A DNA stretch of 29,696 nt from Candidatus Fonsibacter sp. GTDB taxonomy: Bacteria > Pseudomonadota > Alphaproteobacteria > Pelagibacterales > Pelagibacteraceae. Below the pieces are notes generated by a model. The model made no database searches. It was not told the origin of the DNA and saw nothing but the letters and a program-made list of their open reading frames with translations. Made by a program: the position numbers and the translations under genes. Shown here piece by piece: positions 1 through 7,232 of the stretch (position 1 is the stretch's first letter; every line of letters starts with the position of its first letter). The stretch is taken from positions 1 through 29,696 of the forward strand of contig SHWR01000006.1 in assembly GCA_009693745.1 (NCBI GenBank), written 5' to 3'.

Positions 1-154
1 GAGGTCCCATAGTAATATTTGGAACAAAGTGACCATCCATAACATCGACGTGGATTAAATCTGCACCGGCTTTTTCTAAACTTTTAATTTCCTCGCCTAA
101 AATACTAAAATCGGCCGATAAAATAGATGGGGATATTTTTATATTTTGTGCCAC
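1..154 (-). CDS. rpe: ribulose-phosphate 3-epimerase, N-terminal part only
   Basis: Reading the minus strand from a GTG at 152-154 gives a protein starting MAQNIKISPSILSADF and continuing to HVDVMDGHFVPNITMGP at the window edge. These are the classic N-terminal blocks of ribulose-5-phosphate 3-epimerase: the SPSILSADF strand, and the DVMDGxFVPN metal and active-site segment. The enzyme interconverts ribulose 5-phosphate and xylulose 5-phosphate in the cytosolic pentose phosphate pathway. Only about 51 residues lie in the window; the other three quarters are cut off by the edge, not by a mutation. GTG is chosen because an in-frame stop lies at 164-166 and no ATG falls between. It lies 42 bases downstream of the small membrane-protein gene on the same strand and may be cotranscribed with it. 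Confidence 0.93.
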   Translation of the reverse strand, partial: MAQNIKISPSILSADFSILGEEIKSLEKAGADLIHVDVMDGHFVPNITMGP

Positions 155-196
155 AGCACACAATTAAATGAATTTACGAAATTTAAAATGATTTTT

Positions 197-538
197 TTAG
201 AATTGTTTCTTAAATATGTTTGTAAGAAAGTGTGTTAATTCACTTTCCAATGGAAATGAAAGCATTCCCATTACAGAATAGCCCAGAACCCAAGGCATAA
301 AATAAAATCTAAACATATAAAAGAACCATGCCACGTACAAAGGCACCATGATGGGTAGTAAAAAACTTGGTGTAATTATTTTAAATAATCGGATAATTGG
401 GTTTGTTGCTAAGACAAACATTCGCATAAAAAAGAAATTAGAATCTTCTCTTTGAAAGATGGACATTGCTGATCTTCCAAGCAGAGTCCACATAATAACC
501 CCTAGAGCATAATCAAGAATGAGTACCCAGAATGGCAT
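197..538 (-). CDS. small hydrophobic membrane protein of unknown function
   Basis: I do not recognise this 113-residue protein. It begins with a hydrophobic segment (about residues 3-22), has a short charged stretch (REDSN near 30), and then a long aromatic-rich hydrophobic stretch from about 36 to 95, compatible with three or four membrane spans. The C-terminus is short and basic (KKQF). The NPIIRLFKIITP block at about 46-57 faintly recalls the NP-x-x-R-x-hydrophobic-P pattern of YggT proteins, but that is too weak to name it. The start is an ATG at 536-538. It sits between the hairpin that follows the symporter gene and rpe, all on the minus strand. Codon use and composition match its neighbours, so it is probably a real lineage gene. 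Confidence 0.7.
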   Translation of the reverse strand: MPFWVLILDYALGVIMWTLLGRSAMSIFQREDSNFFFMRMFVLATNPIIRLFKIITPSFLLPIMVPLYVAWFFYMFRFYFMPWVLGYSVMGMLSFPLESELTHFLTNIFKKQF

Positions 539-562
539 ATATTTTAGAAATTTTGGGAAAGT

Positions 563-590
563 CTAAGGGGCGAAATAAATCGCCCCTTAG
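563..590 (-). terminator. GC-rich hairpin after the symporter operon
   Basis: CTAAGGGGCGA (563-573) pairs perfectly with TCGCCCCTTAG (580-590) around a six-base loop, an 11-bp GC-rich stem that stands out in this AT-rich sequence. It starts 11 bases after the stop of the symporter large subunit on the minus strand and lies before the ATG of the next gene. A terminator of the symporter transcript is the natural reading. The following bases on that strand have only three T in a row, so it is not a textbook intrinsic terminator; it could instead protect the 3' end from exonucleases. Confidence 0.7.
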
Positions 591-601
591 GTAAAAGATT
601 A

Positions 602-2434
602 TTATCTTTGAGTCATTACGATTTTGCCGCTAGGAATTCTAGCGTCATCAACCATCTGTTGGATTGCCTCAGATTCAGGCTTAGTTAGTAAGCTTACAAC
701 AACCATACAAATTAAACTCACGCTAGCACCGATAATTCCGAAACGTAAATTATCAATTCCTAACCATGGAGTTTGATTCATAAATGTTGGGCCAACATAA
801 TATAGATACCAAGTACCAGATATTAGTCCGCCAAGCATTCCAGCTACAGCTCCTGAACGTGTTGCTCTCTTCCACCATACTCCCAAAACTAATGGGAAGA
901 ATAGTCCTGACATCGCAAAATCGAATGCCCAAGCAACTGCCCCTAAGATACCCGTAAGTCTCATAGCAGAAACGTATGCAGCAGCGGCACCAATAACAAT
1001 TAACAGTACTCGCGCAACTGTTAATCTTTTTAGTACGCTCGCTCTTGGATCAATCATTTTGTAGTAGATGTCATGCGAGACAGCATTTGCAATCGCAAGA
1101 AGTAGTCCGTCTGCAGTTGACATAGCAGCAGCTAGTCCACCCGCAGCAACTAATCCAGAAATAACGTAAGGTAATCCAGCAACTTCAGGAGTCGCTAATA
1201 CCACAACGTCATCTCTCATGAACCACTCGTTCAATTGAAGGATGCCATCTTTGTTTAAGTCAGCAATGTACACTTGACCTACCGCAGTCCAGTTTTTAAC
1301 CCACTCTATAGCCTGAACATCGACAATTTTTTTGCCGATAATTGCAGTTGGTAGATTTGGATCAAGCAACTGAATTTTTGATAAAGTCGCAAGCATCGGA
1401 GCTGAGAAGTAAAGCAAGAAGATGAAGAACAACGACCACGCAACTGATCTTCTAGCAGAAGTAACAGAAGGCGTAGTGAAGTATCTCATCAAGATGTGAG
1501 GTAACGAAGCCGTTCCCACCATCATACAAATTGCAAGCGATACATACTTCCATGCAGCCATCGCTCCAGCAGGAACGCCAGAGTGAGGAATGCTCATAGA
1601 AGATAGACCCGCAGGCACTTTTGCTTCTTTTAGAGCTTCAGCAGAATTTTTAACCAATCCATACTGAGCCTCTAATGCAACTATTCTCTCAACCTCTCCG
1701 CCTAATGAGACGTGTGGAAATATATGTCCTAATTTCCAGCTCATCCAAAAGATTGGAATTAAGTAAGCTATAATTAAAACGATGTACTGAGCAACTTGAG
1801 ACCAAGTCACTGATTTCATTCCACCTAACATTGCGCAAAGAAGAATACTTACTAGACCAACCCAAACTCCAACATCAAAAGGTATACCAAGAGCACGAGA
1901 TGCAATTGTACCTGTTGCGTTGATTTGAGCAGTCACATAAGTGAACGATGCTAAGAGTAATATTAACACTGCACAGAATCTTGCGAAGTTTCCGCCGTAA
2001 CGAGTTCCAATAAAATCAGGAACCGTGTAACAGCCGAATTTTCTAAGATACGGTGCAAGTAGTGATGATACTAAAACATAGCCGCCGGTCCAGCCCACAA
2101 CGAAAGCCATGTAAGTATATCCATTAAAGTATATACCACCTGCCATCGCTACGAATGAAGCTCCAGACATCCAGTCCGCTGCTGTAGCCATTCCGTTAAA
2201 TACTGTCGGAACCTGTCTACCCGCAACGTAGTATGCGTCGACTTCTGCTGTTCTAGCTAACCATCCAATAATCGCGTAGATAAGAATCGTAAAACCAACG
2301 AAACAAAGTCCGATGTTTTTACCACTCAGACCTTGAGTTTCTGCAAATGCCATTACAGCAATGAATGCAATGAAACCTCCAGTATAGATCGTATATATAC
2401 GCGGTAGATCTTGTACGAATTTACTTTTAGCCAT
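602..2434 (-). CDS. sodium:solute symporter, large subunit (VC_2705 / acetate-permease-like)
   Basis: This 610-residue inner-membrane protein belongs to the sodium:solute symporter family (LeuT fold), which drives uptake of small organic acids or other solutes with Na+. It shows many hydrophobic spans and the family blocks near residues 66-90 (DAYYVAGRQVP then GMATAADWMSGASF), 205-212 (GMKSVTWS) and 432-447 (GGLAAAMSTADGLLLA). It is translationally coupled (TAATG overlap) to a small DUF4212 subunit, which marks the two-component VC_2705 subfamily, often annotated as cation/acetate symporter. With acs about 1.2 kb away, acetate is a sensible but unproven substrate. An insertion near 392-403 reads as a perfect EF-hand loop (see findings). 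A GC-rich hairpin follows the stop. Confidence 0.92.
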   Translation of the reverse strand: MAKSKFVQDLPRIYTIYTGGFIAFIAVMAFAETQGLSGKNIGLCFVGFTILIYAIIGWLARTAEVDAYYVAGRQVPTVFNGMATAADWMSGASFVAMAGGIYFNGYTYMAFVVGWTGGYVLVSSLLAPYLRKFGCYTVPDFIGTRYGGNFARFCAVLILLLASFTYVTAQINATGTIASRALGIPFDVGVWVGLVSILLCAMLGGMKSVTWSQVAQYIVLIIAYLIPIFWMSWKLGHIFPHVSLGGEVERIVALEAQYGLVKNSAEALKEAKVPAGLSSMSIPHSGVPAGAMAAWKYVSLAICMMVGTASLPHILMRYFTTPSVTSARRSVAWSLFFIFLLYFSAPMLATLSKIQLLDPNLPTAIIGKKIVDVQAIEWVKNWTAVGQVYIADLNKDGILQLNEWFMRDDVVVLATPEVAGLPYVISGLVAAGGLAAAMSTADGLLLAIANAVSHDIYYKMIDPRASVLKRLTVARVLLIVIGAAAAYVSAMRLTGILGAVAWAFDFAMSGLFFPLVLGVWWKRATRSGAVAGMLGGLISGTWYLYYVGPTFMNQTPWLGIDNLRFGIIGASVSLICMVVVSLLTKPESEAIQQMVDDARIPSGKIVMTQR

Positions 2435-2703
2435 TAGTCGTCCTCCCTATCCGCATCAGAGAAACCAAATTTACGATCAATTTTTTCTTGTCTAGAGTTA
2501 GACCAAAAAATTAATACAACGAACGCAATTAAAGAACCTTGCGCTGTCATATAATAGGCTAACGGATAACCAAGAAACTTGATGTGGTTAATTTGTTCTC
2601 CAATACAAAACACAAAAATAGCGAAGAAGAACCATATAGCCATCACAATGATCATTAGGCTTCTTGTCGCCTCCCAATGAGCTTTTTGTTTTGGTGATGT
2701 CAT
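2434..2703 (-). CDS. symporter small subunit, DUF4212
   Basis: This 89-residue protein has two predicted membrane spans (about residues 15-35 and 48-68), a basic N-terminus with HWEATRSL, and an acidic C-terminal tail with KIDRKFGFSDADRE. This is the pattern of the DUF4212 small subunits found immediately upstream of VC_2705-type sodium:solute symporters. It is thought to assemble with the large subunit in the inner membrane; its exact role is not established. The start codon is preceded by AAAGGGGAT on the minus strand, a strong ribosome-binding site for this genome. The stop overlaps the ATG of the large subunit by one base, indicating translational coupling. The region upstream (2704-2814) is shared with a divergent gene and must hold promoters for both. 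Confidence 0.9.
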   Translation of the reverse strand: MTSPKQKAHWEATRSLMIIVMAIWFFFAIFVFCIGEQINHIKFLGYPLAYYMTAQGSLIAFVVLIFWSNSRQEKIDRKFGFSDADREDD

Positions 2704-2814
2704 TTTATATCCCCTTTATTTATTGTTTTTATTAAAGTAATAGAAAAGTAACTGAGTTCGTAATGAATTTAAAGTTAATATTTGATTAAAAAAAGGTTAA
2801 GGATTAACGTTTTT

Positions 2815-3438
2815 ATGATTATTTATAGAATTAAACAACTCAAGAGTGTGTCCGCTGAATTTATAATTGCTTCTTTAAAAAGATTAGTTTTTGGAGAGAA
2901 AAAATTAACAGACTTAAATTCAATTCAAACTTTTATTAACAGAAGAACCGCTCACATCACCCAAGATACTTTGTATGGTTACTTACAAACAAGAATGGGA
3001 ACGTCTTATGTTAAATTTTTTACTGATCCACAGTTTTCAGTATCCATTGATACGGCGAGATGGAATATTTTTGTAATTGGAGTTCAGGATATAATTTTTT
3101 ATATTTTTTCTTACCTACACAAAAATCAAGGTTACCAAAAACTTGAAGAAGCTAAAAAAATATATCATGCGATTTTATTAAATGAAAAACAAAATGGATT
3201 AAGCGATGATCTTTTTAATAGTGCAATCAATGAATTTGAAAAAAGATTTAATCAAGTGCAGTGGTTAACATTTCACCAATCTAAACCTTTTGATAAAAGC
3301 GTTCATGCTTTAGTACAGTGGGCGCCTATCGCAGATGAGTTAAAAAAACTGGATAAAGAAATAGTAATGAACTCAATGATATTAAAGTGGAATAATGTTG
3401 GTAGAGATTTTCAAAAATTAGTTCAAAAAATAGATTAA
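2815..3438 (+). CDS. conserved protein of unknown function
   Basis: The protein is 207 residues from the ATG at 2815; a TTG at 2782 would add 11 residues, but the ATG is a better codon and has AAGGA a little upstream. There is no signal peptide, and it is probably cytosolic. Its most distinctive segments are INRRTAHITQDTLYGYLQTR followed by MGTSYVKFF, and near the end VQWAPIADELKKLDKEIVMNS. From memory these resemble an uncharacterised alphaproteobacterial family (possibly COG5452), but I cannot verify the number and no function can be given. The next gene begins five bases after the stop, so the two are probably cotranscribed, divergently from the symporter operon. Confidence 0.8.
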   Translation: MIIYRIKQLKSVSAEFIIASLKRLVFGEKKLTDLNSIQTFINRRTAHITQDTLYGYLQTRMGTSYVKFFTDPQFSVSIDTARWNIFVIGVQDIIFYIFSYLHKNQGYQKLEEAKKIYHAILLNEKQNGLSDDLFNSAINEFEKRFNQVQWLTFHQSKPFDKSVHALVQWAPIADELKKLDKEIVMNSMILKWNNVGRDFQKLVQKID

Positions 3439-3442
3439 CACT

Positions 3443-3610
3443 ATGGATGAAAAATTTAAAAAACATGCAGAGCAATCTTTAACAGAAGCGTCGGAAAGAA
3501 AGAAAAAAAACAATCAGACAAAAAAACAAAAAGAAATAAATGGTCCTAAGGGATTAGAACCCACTCGTTATGGAGATTGGGAGACTAAAGGAATAACTTA
3601 CGATTTTTAG
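3443..3610 (+). CDS. DUF1674 small protein, SDHAF4-like
   Basis: A 55-residue reading frame starts at ATG 3443 and stops at TAG 3608-3610. The N-terminal half is charged and lysine-rich and probably disordered. The C-terminus carries the DUF1674 signature: GPKGLEPTRYGDWETKGI, ending in YDF. DUF1674 is the family of mitochondrial SDHAF4, which helps assemble the flavinylated catalytic subunit of succinate dehydrogenase; its bacterial members are little studied. It is the second gene of a two-gene plus-strand unit, five bases after its partner, and its stop lies one base from the convergent acs stop. The signature is strong, so I am confident it is a real gene. Its role in SdhA maturation here is inference from the family. 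Confidence 0.9.
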   Translation: MDEKFKKHAEQSLTEASERKKKNNQTKKQKEINGPKGLEPTRYGDWETKGITYDF

Positions 3611-3611
3611 A

Positions 3612-5549
3612 TTATTTATTTAATCTATTATCAATTAAACTTTGCACCACTGTTGGATCCGCAAGCGTTGAAGTATCGCCAAGATTTTCAAATTGGTTTT
3701 CAGCAACTTTTCGAAGAATCCTTCTCATAATTTTACCAGATCTCGTTTTTGGCAGACCTGGCGTGTAATGAACAAGATCAGGCGTTGCAAGTGGTCCAAT
3801 AATCTTTCTAACTAAATCTTTTAATTCTTTTGTTAAAGCATCAGATCCAGTTTCACCCACTTTTAAAGTTACATAGCAATATAAGCCTTGTCCTTTAATA
3901 TCATGTGGATAGCCAACAACCGCAGCTTCAGCAACTTTTGGGTGGGCAACAAATGCACTTTCAATTTCAGCGGTTCCAAGATTGTGACCTGATACAATAA
4001 TGATATCATCTACTCGGCCTGTAATCCAATAGTATCCATCTTCATCTCGTTTGCAGCCATCACCTGTAAAATATTTACCGTCATGTTGTGAAAAATAAGT
4101 ATCAATAAATCTTTGATGATCCCCATAAACAGTTCTCATTTGACCTGGCCAAGATTCTTTCATGCATAATCTTCCTTCGCATATGCCATCTAACTCTTTG
4201 CCTTTTTCATCAACAATTACAGGAACTATTCCATAGAATGGTTTTGTTGCTGATCCTGGTTTTAAATCGGTGGCACCAGGCTGTGGAGATATTAAAATTC
4301 CACCCGTTTCAGTTTGCCACCAAGTATCAACAATTGGGCAACGAGAGTCGCCTACAACTTTATAATACCAAATCCACGCCTCAGGATTAATGGGTTCGCC
4401 AACAGAGCCTAAAAGTTTAAGCGATTTTCTGCTTGTTTTTTTTACCATTGCATCACCCTCTCGCATTAAAGCTCTAAGAGCAGTTGGCGCTGTATAGAAA
4501 ATATTTACTTTGTGCTTATCAATCACCTGCCAGAAACGACTTGCATCAGGATAACTTGGAACTCCTTCAAATACTAAAGTTGTTGCTCCATTTGATAGCG
4601 GACCATAGACAATATAACTATGACCCGTCACCCAACCAATGTCTGCAGTACACCAATAAATATCTCCTTCTTTATAATCAAAAATATATTGATGAGTCAT
4701 TGAAGCATAAACTAAGTAGCCACCCGTTGTATGCAAGACTCCTTTTGGTTTTCCAGTAGATCCAGATGTGTAAAGAATAAATAACGGATCTTCCGCATTC
4801 ATTTCTTCAGGTTTACAAGTTATAGACATTTTGGAAGTTAACTCGTGATACCAAACATCACGTTTTGAATCGAAAGGCACGTTGCCCCCAGTTCTTTTTA
4901 GAACAATACATTTTTTAACAGCAGGACATTTCTTTAATGCTTCATCAATATTCTTCTTCAAAGGAATAACTTTTTGACCTCTTAGTCCTTCATCAGCTGT
5001 AATTACAAATTCTGATTTACAATCTAAAATTCTGTTAACAATAGAGTCAGGTGAGAAACCGCCAAATACTACAGAATGAATCGCTCCAATCCGAGTACAA
5101 GCAAGCATAGTGTAAACTCCTTCCGGAACCATTGGCATATAAATTGTAACTCGATCACCTTTTTTAACTCCAATTTCTTTTAATCCATTTGCAAGTTTGC
5201 AAACTTCATCACTTAATTCTTGATAGGTAATGTTTTTAGATTCTTTTGGGTCATCTCCTTCAAAAATAATTGCAGTTTGTTTTGCTCTTTTTGGAAGATG
5301 TCTATCAATACAATTATAAGAAACATTTGTAGTTCCATCGTAGAACCATTTAATAGAAACTTTTTTTGTGCTGTAAGTTACTTCTTTAATTTTCGTATAG
5401 GGTTTAAACCAATGAATTCGCTTTCCTTCATCCGCCCAGAATTTTTCATTATTGTTAATAGATTCTTTATACTTAGCTTCATATGACGATTGGTTAACGT
5501 AAGAATTTTTTGCCCAATCAGCAGGCACTTTGAAAAGTTTGTCGCTCAT
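3612..5549 (-). CDS. acs: acetyl-CoA synthetase (AMP-forming)
   Basis: This is a full-length (645-residue) cytosolic enzyme that activates acetate to acetyl-CoA through acetyl-AMP. Visible motifs are the N-terminal FW and W-rich cap, the phosphate-binding loop YTSGSTGKPKGVLHT (260-274), the adenine-side block DTWWQTETGG (408-417), the hinge GRVDDIIIVSGH (511-522) and the C-terminal catalytic lysine in SGKIMRR (Lys606), which is the lysine controlled by acetylation in studied Acs enzymes. At residue 523 it has Asn where the enteric enzyme has Arg (GHN instead of GHR). The ATG follows two GGGATTA blocks that can act as ribosome-binding site. It is the last gene of a tsaD-EVE-acs run, with a 24-base gap after the EVE gene. 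Confidence 0.98.
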   Translation of the reverse strand: MSDKLFKVPADWAKNSYVNQSSYEAKYKESINNNEKFWADEGKRIHWFKPYTKIKEVTYSTKKVSIKWFYDGTTNVSYNCIDRHLPKRAKQTAIIFEGDDPKESKNITYQELSDEVCKLANGLKEIGVKKGDRVTIYMPMVPEGVYTMLACTRIGAIHSVVFGGFSPDSIVNRILDCKSEFVITADEGLRGQKVIPLKKNIDEALKKCPAVKKCIVLKRTGGNVPFDSKRDVWYHELTSKMSITCKPEEMNAEDPLFILYTSGSTGKPKGVLHTTGGYLVYASMTHQYIFDYKEGDIYWCTADIGWVTGHSYIVYGPLSNGATTLVFEGVPSYPDASRFWQVIDKHKVNIFYTAPTALRALMREGDAMVKKTSRKSLKLLGSVGEPINPEAWIWYYKVVGDSRCPIVDTWWQTETGGILISPQPGATDLKPGSATKPFYGIVPVIVDEKGKELDGICEGRLCMKESWPGQMRTVYGDHQRFIDTYFSQHDGKYFTGDGCKRDEDGYYWITGRVDDIIIVSGHNLGTAEIESAFVAHPKVAEAAVVGYPHDIKGQGLYCYVTLKVGETGSDALTKELKDLVRKIIGPLATPDLVHYTPGLPKTRSGKIMRRILRKVAENQFENLGDTSTLADPTVVQSLIDNRLNK

Positions 5550-5573
5550 TAATCCCTAATCCCTTTTTATTTT

Positions 5574-5987
5574 TTAAATTCTACCCATCTTACATATTAT
5601 TTTCCAGCCTTTTGAATCTATAGGCATTACCGACAATCTGCTCTGTTTAATAAGTGGTAAGTGAGAAATTTCCCTATTTTCTTTTATATCAGCAAGGGAA
5701 ACCGGCTCTATAAAATCTTTATAATAAGTAACTTTAACCGCCACAAACTTTTTTTCTTTATCCGTTGGATCAATAAATGCTGGTTTAATAATTTTAACTA
5801 TTCCAATAATTTTTTTATCTTCATTGGAATGATAAAAAAAGCAAAGGTCATTAGACTTCATTTGTTTTAGATAATTTGCAGCTTGGTAATTTCTAACGCC
5901 GTCCCAAATAGTTCCTTTAGAGCCTGCTTTTTTTTGATCGTTAAACGACCATACCGAGGGTTCTGATTTTATTAGCCAGTAGTTCAT
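5574..5987 (-). CDS. EVE domain-containing protein
   Basis: The 137 residues form a single EVE domain (a PUA-like fold). Typical blocks are the start MNYWLIKSEP, then WDGVRNYQAANYL (29-41), the FFYHSNEDKKIIGIVKI segment and the closing WKIICKMGRI. EVE domains are thought to bind modified bases in RNA or DNA; the human homologue is THYN1. No partner enzyme such as a restriction nuclease is fused or adjacent, so this is the stand-alone housekeeping form widespread in proteobacteria. The order tsaD-EVE-acs fits an alphaproteobacterial neighbourhood as I remember it; some relatives carry extra genes such as gpsA in between, which are absent here. The 95-base gap to tsaD holds no recognisable gene. 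Confidence 0.92.
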   Translation of the reverse strand: MNYWLIKSEPSVWSFNDQKKAGSKGTIWDGVRNYQAANYLKQMKSNDLCFFYHSNEDKKIIGIVKIIKPAFIDPTDKEKKFVAVKVTYYKDFIEPVSLADIKENREISHLPLIKQSRLSVMPIDSKGWKIICKMGRI

Positions 5988-6082
5988 ATGAATTTTTTTG
6001 TATTTTTAAGGTGTGTCCGTGTCAAAACAAAGCCAAACTTATCTATATAAATCAATGATTTTTTTAAATGAATAATGCAAAA

Positions 6083-7156
6083 TTAGTATTTTACTCCTGC
6101 TCCTTTTAAAAAAGGCGCATCAGGATCTAAAGGCCATCTTGGTTTTGCAAGAACATCAAGATTATCTTCAATCCCTTTTTTAAATCTTTCAATTCCAGCC
6201 CAAGCAATCATTGCTCCATTATCACTACAAAGTTCAATGGGAGGAAAGAAATTTTCAAAACCCATTTCTTTACTTAGTTTATCTAAATTATTTCTAATGC
6301 TTTTATTTGAAGCAACTCCACCAGATATTACAAAAACTTTTTTATCCTTTTTGTATTTGGAAATAAATTCAGTCATAGCTGATTTACATTTGACATATAG
6401 AATTTCATTAATTGTTTTTTGAAAAGAGGCTGCAAGATTTTCTTTATCTTTTTCAGTTTTTATCTTTGATGATAATTTCAAGATAGCTGTTTTTAAACCT
6501 GCAAAAGATAAATTACATCCTGGATGATTTAATATTGGTTTAGGCAGAACATAAGCTTTTTCATTCCCGTTTTCTGCAAGCTTTTCGATTTTTGGTCCAC
6601 CTGGAAATTCAAGACCAATCATCTTTGCTGTTTTGTCAAAAGTTTCTCCAAGAGCATCGTCAATGGTTGTGCCAATTCTTTTATATTTTCCAATTCCTTC
6701 AACAATCAAAAATTGTGTGTGACCACCAGAGACCAGAAGCAGAAGATAAGGAAAGTCTATTTTATTAAAAATTCTTGGAGTAAGCGCGTGCCCTTCTAAA
6801 TGATTAATTGCAAGAAATGGTTTTTTTAAAATTCCTGCAATACTTTTTCCAGCGCTCAGACCAACCATTAAACAAACTAACAGACCAGGACCCGCCGTTG
6901 CTGCAACACCATCTAATTCTTCAAATTTGCATTTACTATCGTCTATGGCTTTTTTTATTATAATATCAATTTTTTCAGCATGAGATCTTGCAGCGTTTTC
7001 TGGAACCACCCCTCCAAATTTTAAATGCTCATCAACTTGGCTAGAGACCACGTTTGATAATATTTTAACATTTCCTTCCGCATCTTCTCTTACAACTGAT
7101 GCAGCAGTTTCATCGCAACTAGTCTCGATTCCAAGGAATGTTAAATCTTTTTTCAT
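6083..7156 (-). CDS. tsaD: tRNA N6-adenosine threonylcarbamoyltransferase TsaD
   Basis: TsaD transfers the threonylcarbamoyl group to A37 of ANN-decoding tRNAs, acting with TsaB and TsaE in the cytosol. The 357-residue protein carries the family start GIETSCDETAASVV, the metal-binding HLEGH (His119 and His123), the VSGGHTQF strand, the DDALGETFDK and GGP nucleotide-site blocks and the C-terminal CSDNGAMIAWAG. I choose the ATG at 7154-7156 because homologues start just before the LGIETS strand. A GTG at 7175-7177 would add seven unconserved residues. It is divergent from hemC, with 76 bases between the two starts. Confidence 0.97.
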   Translation of the reverse strand: MKKDLTFLGIETSCDETAASVVREDAEGNVKILSNVVSSQVDEHLKFGGVVPENAARSHAEKIDIIIKKAIDDSKCKFEELDGVAATAGPGLLVCLMVGLSAGKSIAGILKKPFLAINHLEGHALTPRIFNKIDFPYLLLLVSGGHTQFLIVEGIGKYKRIGTTIDDALGETFDKTAKMIGLEFPGGPKIEKLAENGNEKAYVLPKPILNHPGCNLSFAGLKTAILKLSSKIKTEKDKENLAASFQKTINEILYVKCKSAMTEFISKYKKDKKVFVISGGVASNKSIRNNLDKLSKEMGFENFFPPIELCSDNGAMIAWAGIERFKKGIEDNLDVLAKPRWPLDPDAPFLKGAGVKY

Positions 7157-7180
7157 AGATGTATTGAGTGTGATCACCTG

Positions 7181-7220
7181 TCGCTATAAAAAGTAGCGAT
7201 AATATATAACAAAATGTTAT
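7181..7220. promoter_or_regulatory. two dyads in the tsaD/hemC divergent region
   Basis: The short divergent intergenic region holds two adjacent inverted repeats. TCGCTA (7181-7186) pairs with TAGCGA (7194-7199), and ATAACA (7206-7211) pairs with TGTTAT (7215-7220) around AAA. Either could be an operator or part of an RNA leader for hemC, whose ATG is 12 bases after the second. With so AT-rich a background the second could be chance; the first is more GC-containing and less likely so. No regulator can be named. Confidence 0.4.
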
Positions 7221-7232
7221 TAAATCAGCAAA

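Noticed and set aside
4484..5486. Open plus-strand frames of about 90 residues at 4484-4759 and 5220-5486
   Set aside because: Both lie wholly inside acs on the opposite strand, have no recognisable family and look like translations of the antisense strand.
5988..6082. Possible small gene between the EVE gene and tsaD
   Set aside because: No frame with a start and a recognisable motif; only AT-rich sequence with T-runs was seen.
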